A DNA stretch of 12,524 nucleotides from contig JACAFA010000262.1 of NCBI GenBank assembly GCA_013388525.1, positions 1 through 12,524 of the forward strand. The letters run 5' to 3'. The position numbers and the translations under genes were made by a program. Origin of the DNA: Ignavibacteriaceae bacterium (lineage in GTDB: Bacteria; Bacteroidota; Ignavibacteria; Ignavibacteriales; Ignavibacteriaceae). The notes beneath the pieces were generated by a model that saw nothing but the letters and a program-made list of their open reading frames with translations, made no database searches and was not told where the DNA came from. Shown here piece by piece: positions 6,865-12,524 of the stretch. Each line of letters starts with the position of its first letter. Within the stretch, counting starts at the first letter, position 1.

Positions 6865-7515
6865 ATGTCTGATAGAGCACTGGGTATGGTTGAAACCCGT
6901 GGCTTGGTAGCTTCAATTGAAGCCGCAGATGCCATGGTTAAAGCTGCCAAAGTTCAACTCCTCGGTAAAGAAAAAGTTCAGGGTGGACTTGTTACAATTC
7001 TTGTTGAAGGAGAAACCGCAGCTGTTAAATCAGCTATTGATGCAGGTGCAGCAGCAGCACAAAGAATTGGTGAGTTAGTTTCAACTCACATAATCCCCAG
7101 ACCTGATGATCAGGTAGAATTTATTTTAACAAAAACTGTTTCAGTTAAAGAAATACCTGTAAGGGTTGATGAAAAATTAATATCCGAAAAAAAACCTGAA
7201 AGAAAACAAAAGCAGAAAATTGCTGAACAAAAAGAAAACATTGAAGAAATCAAACCAGTTAATAAACCAGGTCCATCTTCAACTATAGAAAGATTAAAAA
7301 AAGAAGCTCTGGGTAAAGCAATTACTCTTGAGAAAACTGAAAAACCCAAATCATCAGGTGAGGCGAGATTTACAATGGCGGAACTTGAAGTTATGAACGT
7401 TCACCAATTAAGAAGATTTGCAAGAGGCTTCGATGATTTTCCAATTAAAGGCAGGGAAATATCCCGTGCTAACAGAGGCGAACTTCTGGATTTCTTTAAG
7501 GGACTTCTTAAATAA
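6865..7515 (+). CDS. BMC-H shell protein with long C-terminal extension (Rho_N/SAP-like end)
   Basis: A 216-residue protein in three parts. Residues 1-88 are a canonical BMC domain ([20 protein letters not shown] at the start, [13 protein letters not shown] at 74-86), paralogous to the preceding gene. Its pore loop is KVQGG (37-41), lacking the GSG-type loop. Residues about 90-165 are a Lys/Glu/Pro-rich, low-complexity, probably disordered linker. Residues about 168-216 look folded: [19 protein letters not shown], a loop with PIKGREIS, then [13 protein letters not shown]. This resembles the helix-extended-helix of Rho N-terminal or SAP domains, which bind nucleic acid. EutK, a known shell protein with a C-terminal helix-turn-helix, is a precedent for such a tail. 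DNA or RNA binding, or a cargo or shell contact role, is inference. The gene starts 8 bases after its neighbour without a clear ribosome binding site, so coupled translation is likely. Confidence 0.93.
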   Translation: MSDRALGMVETRGLVASIEAADAMVKAAKVQLLGKEKVQGGLVTILVEGETAAVKSAIDAGAAAAQRIGELVSTHIIPRPDDQVEFILTKTVSVKEIPVRVDEKLISEKKPERKQKQKIAEQKENIEEIKPVNKPGPSSTIERLKKEALGKAITLEKTEKPKSSGEARFTMAELEVMNVHQLRRFARGFDDFPIKGREISRANRGELLDFFKGLLK

Positions 7516-7569
7516 GCCGCGATTATTTAATTGCTTCCTGATTAACCTTCACTATAAGTAAATTTACGT

Positions 7570-8481
7570 GTGAGAAAAAAAATTTACATCTTTATTGCTT
7601 CAGTCATCTTCGCAGTAATTCTCTGGGGCGCAATTTCACTATCTGATTTATATTACACTAATATTTACGTTAAACTTACTCTTACAAATTTCCCGCAAGG
7701 TTATACAACCGGTTCACCTGTTCCTGAAAAAATAAAATTAAGAGTAAGAGGTCAGGGTTGGAAACTTGTTTCGCTTAATATCGGACCTGAAGCAGAATTC
7801 AGAGTATCGGTTGGCGGTGACAGTGGCATGCAGCAAATTAGTCTTTACAATTATATTGAAACAAATCGCTGGCTTCTGTCGGATGTAGATATTATTAATC
7901 TTCATCCTGATTCAATTAAATTTTTTGTTGAAAAAATCATCTCAAAAAAACTTTTGGTTACTTCAGGACTTGATATTGAATTCAAGCCGGGATATGGATT
8001 AGCTACTGATATAACCTTTACACCTGATTCGATTACTGTCTGGGGACCTAAAAGTTTATTAAGCAGAATGAATGAAATCAGAACCATTGGCAGGATTCCC
8101 GGACCTCTCGATTCAAGAACTGCCACAGTAGCAGGTTTACCTTCTTTACGCGGTTTTACATATAGTTCGAATAGTATTGATGTTATCCTTGATGTTCAGA
8201 GAATTGTTGACAAACAATTTGATAATATTACGGTTATTGTACTTGATAAACCATCTACCAGAGAAGTGGTTCTCCTCCCAAATACAGTTAATGTTAATAT
8301 CAGAGGTGGCATTGTAATTCTGGGTAAATTGAAGCCGGAAGATTTTCGTGCATTTGTAAGATATCAAAATGTTGTTCAGGATACTACTGGTAGTGTCTCT
8401 CCTGAAATACTTCTGCCGAAAAATGTTACACTTCAGTTTTTAAAACCCGAAAGATTACGATATGTAATCAGGTCATTTTGA
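7570..8481 (+). CDS. Membrane-anchored YbbR-like domain protein
   Basis: A 303-residue protein with one N-terminal membrane helix (residues about 5-24, IYIFIASVIFAVILWGAIS) after a basic MRKK, leaving the bulk outside the cytoplasm. The rest is beta-rich with YbbR-like repeats: an early one around SPVPEKIKLRVRGQGWKL (49-66), a middle one around ITFTPDSITVWGPKSLL, and a last one around VVLLPNTVNVNIRGG. YbbR/CdaR proteins regulate the diadenylate cyclase CdaA in Firmicutes, but no cyclase gene is adjacent here, so that role should not be assumed. The frame starts with GTG at 7570; the 54-base gap upstream shows no clear ribosome binding site. Pairing with a nearby downstream nucleotide-metabolism gene is the only context. 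The family call is good and the function unknown. Confidence 0.85.
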   Translation: MRKKIYIFIASVIFAVILWGAISLSDLYYTNIYVKLTLTNFPQGYTTGSPVPEKIKLRVRGQGWKLVSLNIGPEAEFRVSVGGDSGMQQISLYNYIETNRWLLSDVDIINLHPDSIKFFVEKIISKKLLVTSGLDIEFKPGYGLATDITFTPDSITVWGPKSLLSRMNEIRTIGRIPGPLDSRTATVAGLPSLRGFTYSSNSIDVILDVQRIVDKQFDNITVIVLDKPSTREVVLLPNTVNVNIRGGIVILGKLKPEDFRAFVRYQNVVQDTTGSVSPEILLPKNVTLQFLKPERLRYVIRSF

Positions 8482-8482
8482 A

Positions 8483-8511
8483 TTGACCACCAGCTCTAAC
8501 GATTTTATTAC
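8483..8511 (+). promoter_or_regulatory. Candidate sigma70-like promoter before tmk
   Basis: TTGACC (8483-8488), overlapping the last base region of the YbbR gene stop, is followed after 17 bases by TATTAC (8506-8511). The -35 matches five of six consensus positions and the -10 four of six. It lies about 60 bases before tmk. Spacing is ideal but the -10 is weak, so this is a tentative call. Confidence 0.3.
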
Positions 8512-8569
8512 AGCTAAAAGTTTGGCTATATTAACACCATAAATTCAAATCAAAAACTATTAATATTTT

Positions 8570-9187
8570 ATGTTTATTTCTTTCGAGGGTATAGATTTTT
8601 CCGGAAAATCAACACAGATAGAACTATTAAAGGACTATTTAGTTGAGCATAATAAGAAAGTAGAAATTCTCAGAGAACCCGGCGGTACTGAAATTTCAGA
8701 GAAAATAAGACGCATTCTTCTCGATAATAAAAATGAAAAAATGTTTGCTGAAGCAGAACTCCTTTTGTTTTCTGCCAGCAGAGCACAATTGGTTCGGCAA
8801 AAAATACGCCCTTACCTTGAAAAAGGTATTTATGTAATTTCGGACAGGTTTCATGACAGCTCAACTGCTTATCAGGGATACGGAAGAGGAATTCCGCTGG
8901 ATATTGTTATGAAGGTTCACCAGCTTGCAATCGGTGATACAATACCTGACCTGACTTTTTTCATTGATATTCCGGTTGGAATAGCGAATGAAAGAAAAAA
9001 GAAAAAGACAAAAGTTAAACTTGACAGAATTGAACTTGCTGACATTGAATTTTTTAATCGTGTCAGAAGCGGATATCTTGAAATAGCAAAAAAAGAAGAA
9101 CGCTTTAAAGTGATTGATGGTACTCAAACAATTGAAACAATTAGAAATCAAATTATATCGGAATTAGAATTAGTAGACCGGAGGTAA
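8570..9187 (+). CDS. tmk: Thymidylate kinase (dTMP kinase)
   Basis: A 205-residue cytoplasmic kinase that phosphorylates dTMP to dTDP with ATP, an essential step in dTTP synthesis. The P-loop is EGIDFSGKST (residues 6-15). EPGGT (36-40) and the DRFHDSSTAYQG segment (92-103) are the conserved dTMP-binding motifs; the DR(Y/H) pair is present as DRF. A very basic lid segment follows (ERKKKKTKVKLDRIE, 141-155), and the length is typical. The ATG at 8570 directly matches the conserved family N-terminus (FISFEGIDFSGKST) and has no Shine-Dalgarno site, only AT-rich DNA upstream. Its 3' end carries the ribosome binding site of the following protease gene. Confidence 0.97.
   Translation: MFISFEGIDFSGKSTQIELLKDYLVEHNKKVEILREPGGTEISEKIRRILLDNKNEKMFAEAELLLFSASRAQLVRQKIRPYLEKGIYVISDRFHDSSTAYQGYGRGIPLDIVMKVHQLAIGDTIPDLTFFIDIPVGIANERKKKKTKVKLDRIELADIEFFNRVRSGYLEIAKKEERFKVIDGTQTIETIRNQIISELELVDRR
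9180..9184 (+). promoter_or_regulatory. Ribosome binding site supporting the TTG start of the S41 protease
   Basis: GGAGG lies inside the last codons of tmk, 11 bases before TTG 9196. It is the strongest Shine-Dalgarno core in this part of the window and there is no in-frame ATG close by, which supports TTG as the start although the spacing is slightly long. Confidence 0.5.
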
Positions 9188-9195
9188 AATTTAAA

Positions 9196-10839
9196 TTGAA
9201 GAAGAAATTATTCTGGATTTTAGGTTTATTATTGATGGGGATTATCCTTGTTGGGTTCTATCCCTCAAAAGGTGATATCTATTTTGAAATATCAAAAAAT
9301 TTAGACTTACTCGGCAGAGTTTATAAAGAAATTGCATTCAACTATGTAGATGAAGTAGATCCTGAAAAATTTTTAAGAGCCGGAATTCAGGGGATGTTAT
9401 CCTCTCTCGATCCTTACACAATTTTTATTGATGAAAAAAAGATTGAAGATATTGATTTAATTACAAACGGCAAGTATGGTGGTGTTGGAATATCAATTGG
9501 TTTGCGTGGTGAAGATGTAACCGTTGTTGAAGTAATGGATGGATATGCTGCACAAAGACAAGGTATTCAAATCGGTGATATCATTATCGAAGCTGATGGA
9601 ACAAATATTTCTGCTGATAATATTGATGATGTTTCTTCCCTTGTTAAAGGCGAACCCGGAACAACCGTTGAACTCAAAGTAGTAAGAAATGAGTTAAGAG
9701 ATACGCTGACATTCAATTTAGTAAGAGAAGAAGTCATCGTTAAAAATATTCCTTATGCTGCATTCTATCCGGATAACAGCAACACGGTGTATCTGAAGTT
9801 ATCTAACTTTAGCAGGTCAGCAAGTGATGAAATAAAGAAATCAATTAAAGAACTTAAAGAAAAGAAAGCAGTTCAATCAATTATTCTTGACCTTCGTGGT
9901 AATCCTGGCGGATTACTTGATATTGCTGTTGATATTTGCGATAAATTTCTAGCGCGCGACCAGCTTGTTGTTTCGACCAGAGGCAGAGATGAGAGCAGTG
10001 AGAAAAAATATTATTCTGTTGAAGAACCAATAGTCTCAAATGATGTAAAAATTATTGTAATGATAAACGGTGGCAGTGCATCTGCTTCCGAAATTGTTGC
10101 TGGCGCTTTGCAGGATCATGACAGAGCAGTAATTCTTGGTACAAAATCTTTTGGAAAAGGATTAGTTCAGACCATAACTCCGCTTAGTTACAATACTTCT
10201 TTGAAGATTACTACTGCAAAGTATTATACACCAAGCGGTCGGTCAATTCAAAGAATCGATTACTCGAAGGATAACGATGTAATAATTCCGCAACAGACTG
10301 AAGACGATCAAAAATTCTTTACAGATAATAAAAGAGAAGTTTACTCAAAAGGGGGTATTACTCCGGATACAACGGTGGAATTCAATATTAATGGTGAGTT
10401 AACCAAAGAGTTGCTGGCAAAGGGTTTGTTTTTCAAATTTGCTAACTATTACTATTTCAATAATCCGACAGCTAACTATTCAAAGATTAATGATCAAAAT
10501 CTTTTTGCCGAATTCAAAAAATATCTTGGTGAAGCAGGTTTTCAGTATAAATCAAAAACTGAAATTGAAATAGACAATCTGCTGAAAAGCGCTGAAGATA
10601 AAGCAGAAATCAAAAGTGATTTGCTTAAAATAAAGAATGAGTTAAAGGGATTATATGAAAAAGAATTGCAAATCTATATGACAGAAATATTAAGAGAAAT
10701 TAAATCTGAACTTGCTGCCCGTTATCTTGGAATGGAAGGAAGAATTAAAGAACAATTGGATTCTGATTTGCAGGTTCAGGCTGCGATTAACATTTTATCG
10801 AACAAAGAAGTTTATAATATTCTGCTGAAAACTCGTTGA
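9196..10839 (+). CDS. PDZ-domain S41 family C-terminal processing peptidase (CtpA/Prc type)
   Basis: A 547-residue serine protease that cleaves near the C-termini of envelope proteins. An N-terminal signal anchor (MKKKLFWILGLLLMGIILVG) places it in or across the inner membrane, facing the periplasm. After the S41 N-terminal helical part, a PDZ domain spans about residues 93-178, with GGVGISI at its carboxylate-binding loop. The protease core has LDLRGNPGGLL (231-241), the nucleophile region GGSASASEI (292-300) and GTKSFGKG (315-322). S296 and K321 are 25 residues apart, the same spacing as the Ser/Lys dyad of E. coli Prc, so the enzyme should be active. A charged, helical C-terminal tail of about 140 residues is longer than in minimal CtpA proteins. 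The start is TTG, and the stop overlaps the start of the next gene (TTGA), indicating an operon with tmk and the permease. Confidence 0.94.
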   Translation: MKKKLFWILGLLLMGIILVGFYPSKGDIYFEISKNLDLLGRVYKEIAFNYVDEVDPEKFLRAGIQGMLSSLDPYTIFIDEKKIEDIDLITNGKYGGVGISIGLRGEDVTVVEVMDGYAAQRQGIQIGDIIIEADGTNISADNIDDVSSLVKGEPGTTVELKVVRNELRDTLTFNLVREEVIVKNIPYAAFYPDNSNTVYLKLSNFSRSASDEIKKSIKELKEKKAVQSIILDLRGNPGGLLDIAVDICDKFLARDQLVVSTRGRDESSEKKYYSVEEPIVSNDVKIIVMINGGSASASEIVAGALQDHDRAVILGTKSFGKGLVQTITPLSYNTSLKITTAKYYTPSGRSIQRIDYSKDNDVIIPQQTEDDQKFFTDNKREVYSKGGITPDTTVEFNINGELTKELLAKGLFFKFANYYYFNNPTANYSKINDQNLFAEFKKYLGEAGFQYKSKTEIEIDNLLKSAEDKAEIKSDLLKIKNELKGLYEKELQIYMTEILREIKSELAARYLGMEGRIKEQLDSDLQVQAAINILSNKEVYNILLKTR

Positions 10840-11648
10840 ATGAGTTAGTATCTTCATTAATTTTTTTAAGCTCGGGATTCGTTTCAGGAATTCTAATCGG
10901 AATGCTGGGTATTGGCGGTGGTTTAGTATTCGTTCCTCTGCTTTACTTCACTTTACCTCTTCTTGGAATACCGGAATCAATGCTGGCTTACTACACAATA
11001 GGCACTTCGTTATTTACCGGTGCAATGGCGGTAACAAATTCAGCCATACTTCACATAAGAGCAAAAAATTTTCTTACGAAGCCCGCCATTTTTATTTCAC
11101 TTGGTTCATTGTTAACGGCTTCAGTTACGCCTTTCTTTGTGGTTAAAGTTGAATCAAAAACTCTCGAAATTATTTTTGCATCAGTTTTGTTTGTCATTCT
11201 GATTAGCATGCTTTTCGAATCAGAAAAACGTAAATGGCTTGTGCTGTCAAAACCATTAAGCGAAAAATATTATTTACCTCTTGGTATGTTTGTCGGGATA
11301 TTTTCGTCTTTCATCGGACTTGGCGGGGGAGTTATTTATTTACCGGCTTTAATGAATCTGTTTTTAGTTGAAGCAAGAAAAGCCGTTGGCACTTCTTCTA
11401 TTATTGCTGCTGTAACTATGCTGACCGCAACCATTTCTTATCTGTTCCAGAGTGCAAATTCAGTAACTCATTCAGGTGCATTAGGTTTCATTGTTATAGC
11501 TGCAGCAATTCCTCTTGGAATCGGAGCTATCCTTGGGTCTTTTGTGGGTGTAAAACTCACTTTAAAGTCAACATCTGCAGTGATAAAAAGAGTTTTTGCG
11601 GGAATATTAATAATTGCGATTATCCGGATACTATTTAAAATTGGTTGA
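10836..11648 (+). CDS. TauE/SafE (DUF81) family membrane permease
   Basis: A 270-residue polytopic inner-membrane protein, about eight hydrophobic segments. The two internally repeated signatures of the family are clear: GMLGIGGGLVFVPLL (residues 22-36) and IGLGGGVIYLPAL (160-172), each in a helix pair. HIRAKN (73-78) after the second helix is also typical. Family members are thought to export small sulfur-containing or organic anions such as sulfite or sulfoacetate; the substrate here is unknown and no sulfur gene adjoins. The start is TTG at 10836, overlapping the protease stop by 4 bases (TTGA), with no separate ribosome binding site seen, so reinitiation is likely. The nearby ATG at 10840 is out of frame. 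Confidence 0.9.
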   Translation: MNELVSSLIFLSSGFVSGILIGMLGIGGGLVFVPLLYFTLPLLGIPESMLAYYTIGTSLFTGAMAVTNSAILHIRAKNFLTKPAIFISLGSLLTASVTPFFVVKVESKTLEIIFASVLFVILISMLFESEKRKWLVLSKPLSEKYYLPLGMFVGIFSSFIGLGGGVIYLPALMNLFLVEARKAVGTSSIIAAVTMLTATISYLFQSANSVTHSGALGFIVIAAAIPLGIGAILGSFVGVKLTLKSTSAVIKRVFAGILIIAIIRILFKIG

Positions 11649-11923
11649 ATGGATTAATGATTACAGTTAAAATGAAAAAGTCAGAATGTCCATCGTGTAA
11701 AAGTGGAAATACTCTGAGGAGCTCCCGCGCAAGAAACACCAAAGAAAAAGTTATCAAAACTATTAGCTGGTTTGATTTATACAGATGCAAGAAATGCGGC
11801 TGGCGAGGTTGGAAAATGAATATTTATTTTGAGCAACGGTCAATTAAGAGAATTTTACTTTATGTTTTGTTAATGATCATAGCAGCTTTTGTTGTCTATA
11901 ATTTATTGAAGCTGGTTGTTTAA
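11645..11923 (+). CDS. Small zinc-ribbon protein with C-terminal membrane helix
   Basis: A 92-residue protein not recognised as a named family. Its N-terminal half has two CxxC pairs, C15/C18 (CPSC) and C48/C51 (CKKC followed by GWRGWK), spaced as in a four-cysteine zinc ribbon. Between them is a basic stretch with RSSRARNTKEK. Residues about 69-91 (ILLYVLLMIIAAFVVYNLL) form one membrane helix, so the ribbon would face the cytoplasm in a tail-anchored arrangement. The start is uncertain: TTG 11645 repeats the TTGA overlap of the previous junction, while ATG 11657 and ATG 11672 are in-frame alternatives; the last would give MKKSECPSC directly before the ribbon. Zinc ribbons of this kind bind nucleic acid or proteins, so no function is assigned. 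It closes the tmk-protease-permease run. Confidence 0.72.
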   Translation: MNGLMITVKMKKSECPSCKSGNTLRSSRARNTKEKVIKTISWFDLYRCKKCGWRGWKMNIYFEQRSIKRILLYVLLMIIAAFVVYNLLKLVV

Positions 11924-12030
11924 TATTTGTTTAGATTTATATTATTTAGTGTCAACTAAAAAGAAACATAAAAAATTTGCTTTAAATAAATAAATTTAAG
12001 ATTTTAGCACACCGAGAATTGAATTATTAT

Positions 12031-12048
12031 TCAGCACAGTAGTGCTGA
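12031..12048. promoter_or_regulatory. Perfect 7-bp inverted repeat in the gap before actA
   Basis: TCAGCAC (12031-12037) and GTGCTGA (12042-12048) are exact reverse complements around AGTA. It is the most GC-rich palindrome in an otherwise AT-rich 263-base gap (11924-12186). No T-tract follows on either strand, which argues against a standard terminator. A dimeric regulator site 135-150 bases before the cytochrome gene, or an RNA hairpin after the upstream operon, both fit. The same gap has a weaker AT-rich hairpin at 11945-11960 (TTTAGT/ACTAAA) and a TTGATCAA palindrome at 12137-12144; no convincing promoter was found. Confidence 0.4.
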
Positions 12049-12186
12049 TAAATTAAGCCTCCGCGCTTCATTTTTACTTAACTAATTTCGTATTTAATTA
12101 TTACAAATATTGTTATCTGGACTCTTTTCAATTGTGTTGATCAAACTTCTCCAAATTGTTTCTGCGGGAAATTTAACAGGTAGATG

Positions 12187-12524
12187 ATGAAGAAATCTTT
12201 CCTTGATTATATTCTTAGAAACCGGTTGCCTGTCACCATATTTGTGGTATTAGCATCTTTTGCTCTAACCTATTTTGCTTCAAGAGCAGAAAGAGATGGG
12301 GTTGGATACACTCCTGATCAGCCAATAAATTATTCTCATAAACTACATGCGGGCACAATGAAAATTGACTGCCAGTATTGTCACGTTGGAGTTGAGAAAT
12401 CACGTCATGCAATGGTTCCACCAACAGCAACCTGTATGAATTGTCACACGGTTGCAAGAAAAGACAGACCTGAAATTATTAAGCTGACTGAATATTATAG
12501 CGAAGGTAAGCCTTTGCAGTGGAA
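12187..12524 (+). CDS. actA: Multiheme cytochrome c, alternative complex III subunit A, 3' truncated by window edge
   Basis: The first 112 residues of a membrane-anchored c-type cytochrome. A basic N-terminus (MKKSFLDYILRNRLP) leads into one membrane helix (about 14-31) and then a periplasmic domain. Two CxxCH heme-binding motifs are present, CQYCH (62-66) and CMNCH (83-87). The segments VGYTPDQPINYSHKLHAG (39-56), VEKSRHAMVPPTATCMNC and EGKPLQW match the N-terminal part of ActA, the pentaheme subunit of alternative complex III, a quinol:electron-acceptor oxidoreductase that replaces cytochrome bc1 in many Bacteroidota and Chlorobi relatives. The remaining hemes and the other act genes would lie to the right. 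AGG at 12178-12180 is six bases before ATG 12187 and three before the adjacent in-frame ATG 12184, so 12187 is slightly preferred. Family assignment rests on recognised motifs, not a search. Confidence 0.88.
   Translation, partial: MKKSFLDYILRNRLPVTIFVVLASFALTYFASRAERDGVGYTPDQPINYSHKLHAGTMKIDCQYCHVGVEKSRHAMVPPTATCMNCHTVARKDRPEIIKLTEYYSEGKPLQW

Noticed and set aside
6566..7120. Recent tandem duplication of the two BMC genes
   Set aside because: The proteins are similar but synonymous positions differ widely between the copies, so the duplication is old or the genes were acquired as a diverged pair.
11945..11960. TTTAGT/ACTAAA hairpin as terminator of the protease-permease run
   Set aside because: It is a six-base AT-rich stem with a purine-rich, not T-rich, tail on the + strand; chance is likely in this composition.
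1..12524. CRISPR array, tRNA or rRNA genes, insertion sequences, phage genes or toxin-antitoxin pairs
   Set aside because: I saw no spaced direct repeats, cloverleaf-like segments, transposase or integrase motifs, or paired short genes of toxin type. A tRNA scan and a repeat search would settle this.

Overview
The window is a gene-dense, AT-rich stretch from a bacterial chromosome with every gene on the + strand. Several things point to the Bacteroidota/Chlorobi assemblage, most likely an Ignavibacteria-like lineage: low GC, short AT-rich intergenic gaps, few strong Shine-Dalgarno sites, a YbbR-tmk pairing, and an alternative complex III (ActA-type) cytochrome gene at the right edge. This placement is an inference from protein content; there is no rRNA in the window.

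Left part (1-3729): the C-terminal half of the ribosome-assembly GTPase Der abuts, with no gap, a single-cysteine FAD/NAD(P)H oxidoreductase of the CoA-disulfide reductase / NADH oxidase type. Next come uracil phosphoribosyltransferase (upp) and an overlapping gene for a secreted TPR protein. Middle (3819-6425): a full-length bifunctional Rel (p)ppGpp synthetase/hydrolase and, 6 bases later, RuvX/YqgF. An AT-rich gap of about 140 bases follows, holding a possible 32-residue ORF and a good sigma70-like promoter.

Accessory island (6566-7515): two adjacent PduA-like bacterial microcompartment (BMC) hexamer shell genes. The first is a minimal shell protein. The second carries about 120 extra residues: a charged linker and a C-terminal segment resembling a Rho_N/SAP-type helix-extended-helix fold. 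No cargo enzyme, pentamer vertex protein or trimer gene lies beside them, so this is an orphan or satellite shell locus between housekeeping genes. It is the most interesting part of the window.

Right part (7570-12524): a membrane-anchored YbbR-domain protein and thymidylate kinase (tmk), then a compact run of a PDZ-S41 C-terminal processing protease, a TauE/SafE-type permease and a small zinc-ribbon membrane protein. The last three genes are joined by 4-base TTGA start/stop overlaps. After a 263-base gap containing a clean 7-bp inverted repeat, the window ends inside a membrane-anchored multiheme cytochrome c matching ActA, probably the first gene of an alternative complex III operon. Of the thirteen genes whose start is visible, about half seem to begin with TTG and one with GTG.
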